Shown in pieces: positions 34,985 to 42,506 of a stretch of 64,000 nucleotides of DNA. The notes under the pieces were generated by a model. The model saw nothing but the letters and a program-made list of their open reading frames with translations, searched no databases and was not told where the DNA came from. A program made the translations under genes and the position numbers. This stretch comes from Endozoicomonas ascidiicola (GTDB taxonomy: Bacteria; Pseudomonadota; Gammaproteobacteria; Pseudomonadales; Endozoicomonadaceae), in contig NZ_LUTV01000002.1 in the NCBI RefSeq assembly GCF_001646945.1, forward strand, positions 1 through 64,000, in the 5' to 3' direction. Positions within the stretch are counted from its first letter, which is position 1, and every line of letters begins with the position of its first letter.

Positions 34985-36031
34985 TCAGGCAATCCTCTTA
35001 CGCTGCTGCCACAACAGGGACAGGAAGAATGGTGCACCCATCAGTGCCGTCACAATACCAATTGGTAATTCGGCAGGCGCAACAACGGTTCTGGCCACCA
35101 TATCTGCGCCTAGTAGTAGTATTCCGCCTAACATGGCAGAAGCAGGTAATAAAATTCGGTGATCCGGCCCTACCGCAAGACGTATCAAATGAGGAACAAC
35201 GAGACCAACAAAGCCAATAATACCGCTGACAGACACCGATACACCCACCGCCAATGCGGTCAGGAAAATCAGTGTGAGCTTAATCTTCTGAACATTAATA
35301 CCCAGATGCCGGGCTTCCGACTCACCAAGCAATAAAGCATTCAGAACCTGACCGTAACGAATCAAAATCAGCATGACAGGAATCAGGAACGTGGCACAGA
35401 TCATCACCAGCTCCCAGGTCGCTCCACCGAGGCTACCCATTTGCCAGAAGGTCAGATTACGCAGCATGGTGTCGTCGGCAATGTAATTCAGCATACCCAT
35501 GCCGGCACCCGCCAACGCATTGATGGCAACACCAGCCAATAACATCGTCGCGACAGAAGTGCCATTACTGCCTGAGCCCATTTTATAAACGAGCCATGTC
35601 GTCAGAACACCGCCACCAAAAGCCAACACAGAAATACTGTAACTCTGAATTAACGACGGTGCATCGGCAAACAACATGCCGCCCAAAACAATGGCAACAC
35701 CAGCACCCAAAGCAGCACCACTGGAAACACCGATAATACTTGGGTCAGCAAGTGGGTTACGAAACAAGCCCTGCATGGAGGCACCAGCAACAGCAAGCGC
35801 ACCACCGACGATAACGCCAAGTAATGTTCGTGGTAGACGAATAGACTCCACAATCAATGCAGACTGATTGCTGACATCACTGTGAATCAAGCCCAAACGA
35901 TCAAAAAGAATGGTCAGAATATCTCCTGCCGGAATGGGAACAGCTCCCACTCCAATAGACACAATCACCATGACTGGCAGCAGGATTGCCAGCCCGGTTA
36001 ACAGCAGTGCCCCTTGATGACTACGGCGCAT
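34985..36031 (-). CDS. hutC: Haem ABC transporter permease HutC/HmuU
   Basis: A 348-residue BtuC/FecCD-type inner-membrane permease with about 10 spans. It shows RLPRTLLGVIVGGALAVAGA (about 50-69), GLFRNPLADPSIIGVSSGAALGA (about 73-95) and the coupling region LLGESEARHLGINVQKIK (about 229-246), with GFVGLVVPHLIRLAVGPDHR near the end. It lies 20 nt after hutB. Confidence 0.93.
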   Translation of the reverse strand: MRRSHQGALLLTGLAILLPVMVIVSIGVGAVPIPAGDILTILFDRLGLIHSDVSNQSALIVESIRLPRTLLGVIVGGALAVAGASMQGLFRNPLADPSIIGVSSGAALGAGVAIVLGGMLFADAPSLIQSYSISVLAFGGGVLTTWLVYKMGSGSNGTSVATMLLAGVAINALAGAGMGMLNYIADDTMLRNLTFWQMGSLGGATWELVMICATFLIPVMLILIRYGQVLNALLLGESEARHLGINVQKIKLTLIFLTALAVGVSVSVSGIIGFVGLVVPHLIRLAVGPDHRILLPASAMLGGILLLGADMVARTVVAPAELPIGIVTALMGAPFFLSLLWQQRKRIA

Positions 36032-36051
36032 TAGAGGATGTCTTATCCTTT

Positions 36052-36957
36052 TCAGTTAATTTGAAGATTATTGTCGTCTTCTGGAGCATAAAAAGTTTTC
36101 GCCAGTGACAAAGCAACGTCACCGGTTCTTGGCCCAAGACCACCCAGAAGCAGGTTGCCATCAATCGCCACTACACGTCCATTCTTGCCTGCCGGTGTTT
36201 GCTTGAGAATGGGCATCTGCTCCATCAGTTTTTCTGGCGTCATATTCGGGTTACTTCTGGAGCCGGGAAAGACAATCACTTCCGGAGCCAATAACAGCAA
36301 GGCTTCGTTGGAAAGGCCTTTGTAACCTTTGAACTGTTCCGCCGCCGGATTATAACCACCGGACAGATCGATCAACGCATTGGCTGCAGAGCCACTGCCT
36401 GCAACGGTCGGCGCTCGACCGCCCATAGCCAGAACAAACAGCACAGGTACTTTTTCACCATGCTCTGCTTCGTAATTAGCGGCAAGTGCCTGAGCTTCTC
36501 CTAAAGATGCATCGATCTCATCCCAGAGTTTTTCACCCTGTTCTTCTTTGCCAAGGATTTCTGCCAGCGTCGTAATCTGTTGTTCAATGCTTTCAGCACT
36601 GTGTTCAAGAGGAATCGCTTCCACATCAACACCCGCACTCTTCAACTGAGACAGCGTTGAAGGTGGTCCCATATCACTGGTACCAATCAACATACTGGGT
36701 TCAAGCGCCAGAATACCCTCAGCAGACAACTGTTTGTGATAACCCAGCCTTGGTAGTTTATTGACCTCAGCAGGCCAGGTACTGGTTTGATCAACGGCAA
36801 CCACCTGATCACCGGCACCCAGTGCATAGATAATCTCTGTCACACCGTTGCCGGCAGAAATAATGCGCTGTGTGTCGTGTGTTTCTGCCGCAACGGCAGC
36901 ACTTGCAGATAGCCCAATCAAAGTAGACAGAATCAGCGGTTTCATCGTTGTTTTCAT
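36052..36957 (-). CDS. hutB: Periplasmic haem-binding protein HutB/HmuT
   Basis: A 301-residue substrate-binding protein. A signal peptide (cleavage near AAVA-AETHD) is followed by the cluster A-2-type fold: RIISAGNGVTEIIYALGAGDQVVAVD (about 30-55) and RLGYHKQLSAEGILALEPSMLIG, in which Tyr is the expected haem ligand. It ends with GPRTGDVALSLAKTFY. Its start overlaps the exbD stop (ATGA), placing it in the tonB-exbB-exbD-hutBCD operon. Confidence 0.93.
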   Translation of the reverse strand: MKTTMKPLILSTLIGLSASAAVAAETHDTQRIISAGNGVTEIIYALGAGDQVVAVDQTSTWPAEVNKLPRLGYHKQLSAEGILALEPSMLIGTSDMGPPSTLSQLKSAGVDVEAIPLEHSAESIEQQITTLAEILGKEEQGEKLWDEIDASLGEAQALAANYEAEHGEKVPVLFVLAMGGRAPTVAGSGSAANALIDLSGGYNPAAEQFKGYKGLSNEALLLLAPEVIVFPGSRSNPNMTPEKLMEQMPILKQTPAGKNGRVVAIDGNLLLGGLGPRTGDVALSLAKTFYAPEDDNNLQIN

Positions 36958-37394
36958 CAGTTACCCTTTTTGGTTTCCTGTTCCATCAGTACTTGCGCAG
37001 CTTCAATTTTGTGCTGGCTCAAAAACATCATGAGCTCCACCAGATTGCCCAGCGGGGCGTCTTTATCCCCCGCAATCAACACCGTTGTGTCAGGCTCTTG
37101 CTGAACCTTTGTTAACAAGGCAGTGGCAAACACTTCCCAATCACTGAACTTCTGATCTTCCAGTGCCCAAGGCTCACCTTCAGCCAGAATACTTACGGTT
37201 ACCGTCTTCGGCACACTGGTCACCGAGGCTTCCTGCTGAGTGGCCTGAGGCAAATCCACCGGCAGGCTGAGCGTCTGCACATTGGCAGTGAACAGCAAAA
37301 ACACCATGACGATAAAAACCACATCCAGCAATGGCGTCAGATCCGCCATAGACAGCGAAGCGCTGGTTTCATCAATGTCGCTGATCTGAATCAT
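36957..37394 (-). CDS. exbD: TonB energiser subunit ExbD
   Basis: A 145-residue inner-membrane protein with one N-terminal span. The signature is MADLTPLLDVVFIVMVFLLF (about 16-35) with the proton-channel Asp, and the C-terminal domain is periplasmic. ATG 37394 overlaps the exbB stop as ATGA and fits the ExbD start MIQISDID. The upstream frame extension belongs to exbB. Confidence 0.92.
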   Translation of the reverse strand: MIQISDIDETSASLSMADLTPLLDVVFIVMVFLLFTANVQTLSLPVDLPQATQQEASVTSVPKTVTVSILAEGEPWALEDQKFSDWEVFATALLTKVQQEPDTTVLIAGDKDAPLGNLVELMMFLSQHKIEAAQVLMEQETKKGN

Positions 37395-38155
37395 GCCGCT
37401 ACTGCCCCAGCATCCATCATGTTTGTATCTGGTGTTGAGGAACATCCGTTATTCACTGAATGCTTTTTTACGCTGTTGACTGCCGATGATTCTGTTGCGC
37501 TGGTTGTTGCCATACCATCGTCGTTCATGGTCACGCCTTCCAACAGAAGATTGATATGGTTCAGCGCAAACTCCAGCTTGGCAAGGTAATGGTTCGCCCA
37601 AACTCCAAATCCGTGGGCAGCAGCCAGAGCGGGTATCGCAATGATCAAACCATACGCAGTAGTAAACATTGCCTGCCACAAGCCAGCAGCGAGCACATCC
37701 GGTGTTACTGGCCCGGCAATGGCAGCGATATCCTGAAACATATCAATCATGCCTAAAACAGTACCCAACAGCCCAAGCATCGGCGCAAGAGTTCCGATCA
37801 GCATCAGAGGCTTCAGCCAGGCATTCAAACTGCGTTTTTGTTTCAAGAGCCAGAGGCCGGCGACTTCTTCACGCATCGCTTTATTACCGCCACTGTGGCT
37901 GAGCAAAACCGCAATGCCCTGACGGATACCTTTGCCTTTGCACATACTCTGACAAAGCGCACTTTTACTGTCGTTTTTGCCACAACCACAGCATTGACGA
38001 ACATCGTTAAAGATCTCCGTCAGTCCTTTTCGATTCAAAGAGGGCAACATAGCGTACGTCACCAGACGTTCAAGAATCATCGCCAGCCCAAGACAGGAGG
38101 TGATCAACAATGGCCAGGCCATCACTCCCAGAGAGGTAAAATTTTCTGTCAACAT
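37391..38155 (-). CDS. exbB: TonB energiser subunit ExbB (MotA/TolQ/ExbB)
   Basis: A 254-residue proton-channel protein with three spans. The start is GVMAWPLLITSCLGLAMILERL (about 10-31). The channel helices include LIGTLAPMLGLLGTVLGMI (about 118-136) and GLWQAMFTTAYGLIIAIPA (about 157-175). A Cys-rich insert with five Cys (CCGCGKNDSKSALCQSMCKGKG, about 54-75) sits in the cytoplasmic loop, which is unusual. The Ser/Thr-rich tail after about residue 210 is also longer than usual. It lies between tonB and exbD. Confidence 0.9.
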   Translation of the reverse strand: MLTENFTSLGVMAWPLLITSCLGLAMILERLVTYAMLPSLNRKGLTEIFNDVRQCCGCGKNDSKSALCQSMCKGKGIRQGIAVLLSHSGGNKAMREEVAGLWLLKQKRSLNAWLKPLMLIGTLAPMLGLLGTVLGMIDMFQDIAAIAGPVTPDVLAAGLWQAMFTTAYGLIIAIPALAAAHGFGVWANHYLAKLEFALNHINLLLEGVTMNDDGMATTSATESSAVNSVKKHSVNNGCSSTPDTNMMDAGAVAA

Positions 38156-38197
38156 GGCGTTACTCGCTTAATCTTCTATAAAATCTGTAAAAACCAA

Positions 38198-38887
38198 TCA
38201 ACTAATTTCGAAAGCAACGGGAATATGAACCCGCGACTTAACAAACTGGCTATTTCTCTGTTCAGGCTTAAACGACCACCGTTTCACCGCATCAATGGCC
38301 GCCTTATCGAGCACCGGATAACCCGATGACTCTAAAATATCGATCGTCAGTGGCGCGCCGCGCTCATCAACCACAACATCCAACATCACTACGCCTTGCT
38401 GATTACGGCGTTGCGCCAACTTCGGATAGCGTGGTTCCACCCAGTTTTGAATCGCAGGTTCACTTACCATGACCGGCTCATCGCTCAACCCCGGAGCGAT
38501 ACTTTCTTTGGTGACCGTGCGTTCCATGGCTGGCTCTACGGGTTTCTGTTCTTTCTCTACTGGTTTTGGTTTTTCAGCTACTTCGGGTTTTGGCTCTGGC
38601 TTTTTCTTTAGCGGTTCTTTTTTCTTTACTCTCTTTTTTAAGAGTGGCTTGGCTTTAGGCTGAGGCTTTTGTGCTACCTCAATTTCTGGCTCAGGCTGCA
38701 CTTCGTCTTTCACAGCAGATTCCTCAACCTTTGGTTGAGTAACCGTCGAAAAGCTCAGAGAGACCGGCGCCTGAATAGACCCCATTTGGATAATTCTGGG
38801 TTCAGATGCCTCATTATCCAAAGCGATCACCGCAGCTACGTGAGCAGCAATGGAAACCAGCAATGTAACTAGGAGTTTTTTAGGCAT
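38198..38887 (-). CDS. tonB: TonB protein
   Basis: A 229-residue energy transducer. An N-terminal anchor (LLVTLLVSIAAHVAAVIAL) with the S-H pair is followed by a long Lys/Pro/Glu-rich periplasmic spacer (about 60-130). The C-terminal TonB fold contains VEPRYPKLAQRRNQQGVVML (about 150-169), DILESSGYPVLDKAAIDAVKRW and the final VPVAFEIS-type strand. It is the first gene of tonB-exbB-exbD-hutBCD and has a Fur box 75-95 bp upstream. Confidence 0.93.
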   Translation of the reverse strand: MPKKLLVTLLVSIAAHVAAVIALDNEASEPRIIQMGSIQAPVSLSFSTVTQPKVEESAVKDEVQPEPEIEVAQKPQPKAKPLLKKRVKKKEPLKKKPEPKPEVAEKPKPVEKEQKPVEPAMERTVTKESIAPGLSDEPVMVSEPAIQNWVEPRYPKLAQRRNQQGVVMLDVVVDERGAPLTIDILESSGYPVLDKAAIDAVKRWSFKPEQRNSQFVKSRVHIPVAFEIS

Positions 38888-38963
38888 AACCCGGATCGTC
38901 TATAAATGACTCAATTTTCAGCATCGTAGAGTACTCTATGTGCTGACCACCTTCAATAACCTA

Positions 38964-38982
38964 AATGATAATAATTCGCATT
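38964..38982. promoter_or_regulatory. Fur box upstream of tonB
   Basis: AATGATAATAATTCGCATT is a 9-1-9 inverted repeat of the Fur type, between divergent tonB and the DCC-family gene. It should couple the tonB-hut operon to iron status and may affect both directions. Confidence 0.85.
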
Positions 38983-39087
38983 ATTTGTGCAAATTAGTAA
39001 TATCCGATAATTAGTTGATCTAAAGCACTATTTGAGCCGTACTGATCACCATGCAGAGGCGCTTATTCGTAATTTATGGAGGGCGAA

Positions 39088-39498
39088 ATGGCATTAAAAA
39101 GAGCCGAGATCACACTCCCCGTGACACTGTTTTACGACGGAAGCTGTCCGATTTGTATGCGTGAGATCAACCATCTTTCCGGTATGAACCGCAAGCAGCT
39201 GCTGAAGCTGGTTGATATCAAGGGGGAAGGCTTTCAGGAAAATTATCCAGAGTTTGATCCAGAAGAGCTGGATCGCTTTATTCACGCAAAACTTGCCGAT
39301 GGTCGTGTAGTGAAAGGCATTGATGCGACACTTGCCGCCTGGGAAGCGGTTGGGATGGGTGTTTTTATTGCGCCCTTACGCTGGCCAGGTGTCGCCTGTG
39401 TAGCCGACCTTGGGTATCGGGCATTTGCTCGAAACCGTCATGGCCTCTCACGAATGCTTGGACCGCTGCTTGGCAAGAATGAATGTAACCATAAATAA
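39088..39498 (+). CDS. DCC-family thiol-disulfide oxidoreductase-like protein (DUF393)
   Basis: A 136-residue protein with VTLFYDGSCPICMREINHL (about 11-29), the CXXC-bearing DCC-family motif, then FIHAKLADGRVVKGIDA. ATG 39088 is preferred over 39076 because GGAGGG at 39078-39083 is a good RBS for it. It is divergent from tonB across a Fur box. Function is unknown for the family beyond a presumed redox or thioredoxin-like role. Confidence 0.85.
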   Translation: MALKRAEITLPVTLFYDGSCPICMREINHLSGMNRKQLLKLVDIKGEGFQENYPEFDPEELDRFIHAKLADGRVVKGIDATLAAWEAVGMGVFIAPLRWPGVACVADLGYRAFARNRHGLSRMLGPLLGKNECNHK

Positions 39499-39517
39499 TC
39501 GCCCTTCCCCGATAAGG

Positions 39518-39585
39518 GTGTCGCAAAACTCCAGAAACCTAGCTCCCATGCTTCGAAGGTTTCGCGACAACCTCCCGATACTTCT
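39518..39585. repeat. Palindromic repeat, TCGCAAAACTCCAG type
   Basis: GGTGTCGCAAAACTCCAG at the left and GGTTTCGCGACAACCTCC at the right flank a degenerate CTCCCATGCTTCGA core. The same words occur in the larger repeat cluster at 41938-42175. Both lie upstream of a TonB-receptor gene. Confidence 0.6.
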
Positions 39586-39680
39586 GTAAGCGACTTTTCT
39601 TTGACTTAACTCCAATAACTCTAAAGCCCAACGGCAAGAAGCTCTTAGTTATTTCTATCCATCCATTAGATAGAAATATA

Positions 39681-39699
39681 AATGATAACGATTTGCATT
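39681..39699. promoter_or_regulatory. Fur box upstream of first TonB-dependent receptor
   Basis: AATGATAACGATTTGCATT, a 9-1-9 inverted repeat of the Fur type, about 136 bp upstream of the receptor ATG. It is nearly identical to the box of the second receptor. Confidence 0.85.
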
Positions 39700-39834
39700 A
39701 AGAATAATTACTGATTAGTATTGCGTTCGCTAACAATGCTGACTGTGCAATATCGCAATCAGGCAACACAAGAAAAATAGAGTCACAGGGTCGTAACCCC
39801 CTCAAGAACAACACCAACACCGGTACAGACAACA

Positions 39835-41901
39835 ATGACGTTTTCGAAGAACAAGCTGGCGCTTGCGGTTATGGCCGCGACTTTTTCATTCTCTTCAGCT
39901 CAAAGTGCTGTAGCAGCTAATATTAAAGAAGAGCCTGCCTTACTGAAACAGGTTACGGTAACTGCAACACGATTTGAAAAAGATTACTCGGAAGTGTCGC
40001 AAAAAATTGAAGTCATCGCTCAGGAAGAAATCGAGCAGCAGCAAGCAGCCTCCGTTCCAGAACTTCTCGATTTCCTTCCAAATGTCACTGTATCCGGTGG
40101 CCCGCGAGCAAGCGCCCAAAGCGTGAACATTCGTGGACTGGAAGGCATCCGGGTATTGCAAGTGGTTGATGGTGCACGTCAAAACTTTTCAAATGGCCAT
40201 CGTGGCACTTATTTTACTGACCCGGAACTTCTTAAATCAATTGAGGTTATCAAAGGGCCATCAAGTAGCCTCTGGGGTTCAGGCGCTATCGGCGGTGTTG
40301 TTCTACAAAACACTAAAGACGCTTCAGACCTCCTTGAAGACGGACAAAGCTTTGGTGGCTATATTTCTCAGGGATATCACACAAATAATAGCCGCTCTCT
40401 TACCAGTGGTTCATTCTTCGGTGTTCAGGATAACGTAGACTGGTTAGTTAACGGCTATTACAACGATGGAGAAAATTACGAACTCGGGAATGGAAAAGAC
40501 CTTGAAAACAGTGGTTCAAGAGAACAAGGAGGCTTGACCAAACTGGGCTGGGATCTTGATAGTGATAACCGATTCGAATTTAAAGCTCAGCATGGCAGTT
40601 ACAACGGATTTGTTCCCAGCAACCCAACAACAAATGCAGGCACCAGTTCCCCCCTTATTGAAAGAGATTCAGAAAGCACCAATCTTTCTGCATCCTGGTT
40701 ACTCAACCCTGAAAGCGAACTGATTGACGCAAGACTCCAACTCTTCCACAACTACACCAAGTTCGAAGAAGATCGTGTTTCCCAAGGACAAAAAGATAAC
40801 ACTCGTTATAAGACCAATGGTTTAGCACTCACCAATCTATCCGTGGTCAATGACATTGAGCTCACTTATGGTATTGATGCTTACCAGAATGAAATCACCA
40901 CGAAACGAGACACTTCTGGCGCTGCTGATAACTCACGCCCCGAGTCACTGGATGGTAAATCCATTACATTCGGTTCATTTGTCCAGGGAAGCGCCCATTT
41001 AACACAGGAGTGGGTACTTCAAGCCGGGCTCAGATACGACAGTTTCACTGCAGAAGATAATCGCTCAGGATCTAATGTTGCCGACAAAAAACAAGACGAC
41101 CATGCCTTATCACCATCGATTGGTTTAATTTGGTCAGCTAACGACTGGTTAACTCTAACCGCAAGCTATAATGAAGCATTCCGAGTCCCCGGTATGGAAG
41201 AGATGTTCTCTACAGGCACCCACTTTTCCATGGGCCCCATGTTTAAAAACGTATTTGTGCCAAACCCTGACCTGAAACCGGAAACAGCACAGAACAAAGA
41301 ATTATCTGCCCGAATGGAGTTTGCAGATATCCTTGGAGAAGACGAGCTTCGAGTGAATGCCAGCGTCTTTCAAAATGACATAGATAATTTTATTAACCAA
41401 TACACTTATGACCCTGAATTTCCATTTGGCCCTGGCATGGCGTTTGACAGCAAAACCAGCTGGAAGAATGTGGACGATGCAGAGCTGAAGGGTTTTGAAA
41501 TTGCAGGTCAGTATCGTATTCAGAATATTGAAGCAGGCCTATCCTATGGTCAAACCCGTGGCAAAGATAAAAGCACCGGCGAAGATTTAGGAAGCATTCC
41601 TGCTGACAAAATCGTTGCTGATCTTGCTTACCTAGCGTTCCAGGGCGACTTAAAGTTTGGCACACGCTACACCCATGTTGACGACCAAAACCGGGTTGAT
41701 CCTTCTGAAACGGTTACTGAATACCCCGGATATAATCTTGTCGACTTCTACGCCACTTATGAACCGTCCACTGGTAGTTTAAAAGGCCTGAAGGCTGACT
41801 TTCTTATAAAGAACGCTGAAGACAAATACTATAGAGCTGCCTGGCAACAACTGCACCAAGCTGGTCGTAGCTATCGTATGAACTTGCGCTATTCGTTCTA
41901 A
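39835..41901 (+). CDS. TonB-dependent haem/haemoglobin receptor (HutA-like)
   Basis: A 688-residue outer-membrane receptor. A signal peptide (cleavage after SAVA) is followed by the TonB box-like QVTVTATR (about 39-46), the plug domain (RGLEGIRVLQVVDGARQNF, about 97-115; IEVIKGPSSSLWGSGAIGG, about 133-151) and a 22-strand barrel. In the barrel, FRVPGMEEMF followed by NPDLKPETAQNKE (about 449-481) resembles the FRAP-NPDL motif of haem receptors, and the end RMNLRYSF closes with aromatic Phe. A Fur box lies upstream. It probably takes up haem with TonB-ExbBD-HutBCD. Confidence 0.9.
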   Translation: MTFSKNKLALAVMAATFSFSSAQSAVAANIKEEPALLKQVTVTATRFEKDYSEVSQKIEVIAQEEIEQQQAASVPELLDFLPNVTVSGGPRASAQSVNIRGLEGIRVLQVVDGARQNFSNGHRGTYFTDPELLKSIEVIKGPSSSLWGSGAIGGVVLQNTKDASDLLEDGQSFGGYISQGYHTNNSRSLTSGSFFGVQDNVDWLVNGYYNDGENYELGNGKDLENSGSREQGGLTKLGWDLDSDNRFEFKAQHGSYNGFVPSNPTTNAGTSSPLIERDSESTNLSASWLLNPESELIDARLQLFHNYTKFEEDRVSQGQKDNTRYKTNGLALTNLSVVNDIELTYGIDAYQNEITTKRDTSGAADNSRPESLDGKSITFGSFVQGSAHLTQEWVLQAGLRYDSFTAEDNRSGSNVADKKQDDHALSPSIGLIWSANDWLTLTASYNEAFRVPGMEEMFSTGTHFSMGPMFKNVFVPNPDLKPETAQNKELSARMEFADILGEDELRVNASVFQNDIDNFINQYTYDPEFPFGPGMAFDSKTSWKNVDDAELKGFEIAGQYRIQNIEAGLSYGQTRGKDKSTGEDLGSIPADKIVADLAYLAFQGDLKFGTRYTHVDDQNRVDPSETVTEYPGYNLVDFYATYEPSTGSLKGLKADFLIKNAEDKYYRAAWQQLHQAGRSYRMNLRYSF

Positions 41902-41937
41902 ATCTAATATAACCTTGTTGATCTCAGTCCCGCGGCC

Positions 41938-42175
41938 TGAGGTTGTCGAAAAACTCCAATCAACTCGTTCCCATGCTCCAGCGTGGGAATGCATACCCCA
42001 AACATCAGGATTGCCGGCTCCCACGCAATACCCAAAGGACATAAAAGCATGGGAGTCAGAGTTGGAGGCTTTTGTTCTGGTTCCCATGCTCTGCGTGGGA
42101 ACGAGGTTTCTGGAGTTTTGCGACAACCTCGGAGCATGGGAACGAGATGTTTGGAGTTTTGCGACAACCTCGGTC
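41938..42175. repeat. Cluster of GTTCCCATGCTC/GTTGTCGCAAAACTCC repeats
   Basis: A 240-bp intergenic block holding the TCGTTCCCATGCTCCAGCG / GTGGGAATG palindrome, its variant TTCCCATGCTCTGCGTGGGA, and three copies of GTCGAAAAACTCCA / TGGAGTTTTGCGACAAC in alternating orientation. The words also occur at 39518-39585. The block looks like nested, decayed palindromic elements. Confidence 0.75.
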
Positions 42176-42340
42176 TCCGTGGGACTCATCCGAAGAATGA
42201 TTCTCGCCTGCTTACGCATCTGGATGCTAAAAGTAACAATTCACTTCCTTTCAAACTCCGTACCGCCTGCCAGAAGAGCTTCCAGTCTTGATCTACGTCA
42301 AAGACCTATGAATGTAAGTGCAATCCCGCCGCAATATTCA

Positions 42341-42359
42341 AATGATAACGATTTACATT
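42341..42359. promoter_or_regulatory. Fur box upstream of second TonB-dependent receptor
   Basis: AATGATAACGATTTACATT, one base different from the box of the first receptor; about 150 bp before the preferred ATG. Confidence 0.85.
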
Positions 42360-42506
42360 TACCTTATAAAAAAACTATTATCGTGTTGATTATTATTCTC
42401 ATTACTTATTAGTAAGTTTGAGATGCCAAGAAGTAGGCAGTCATGGTCGACTGTCAGAGTGCAACATTTGTGGCTGCTAAGCCCTACACTGGTACAGTTT
42501 GAAATA

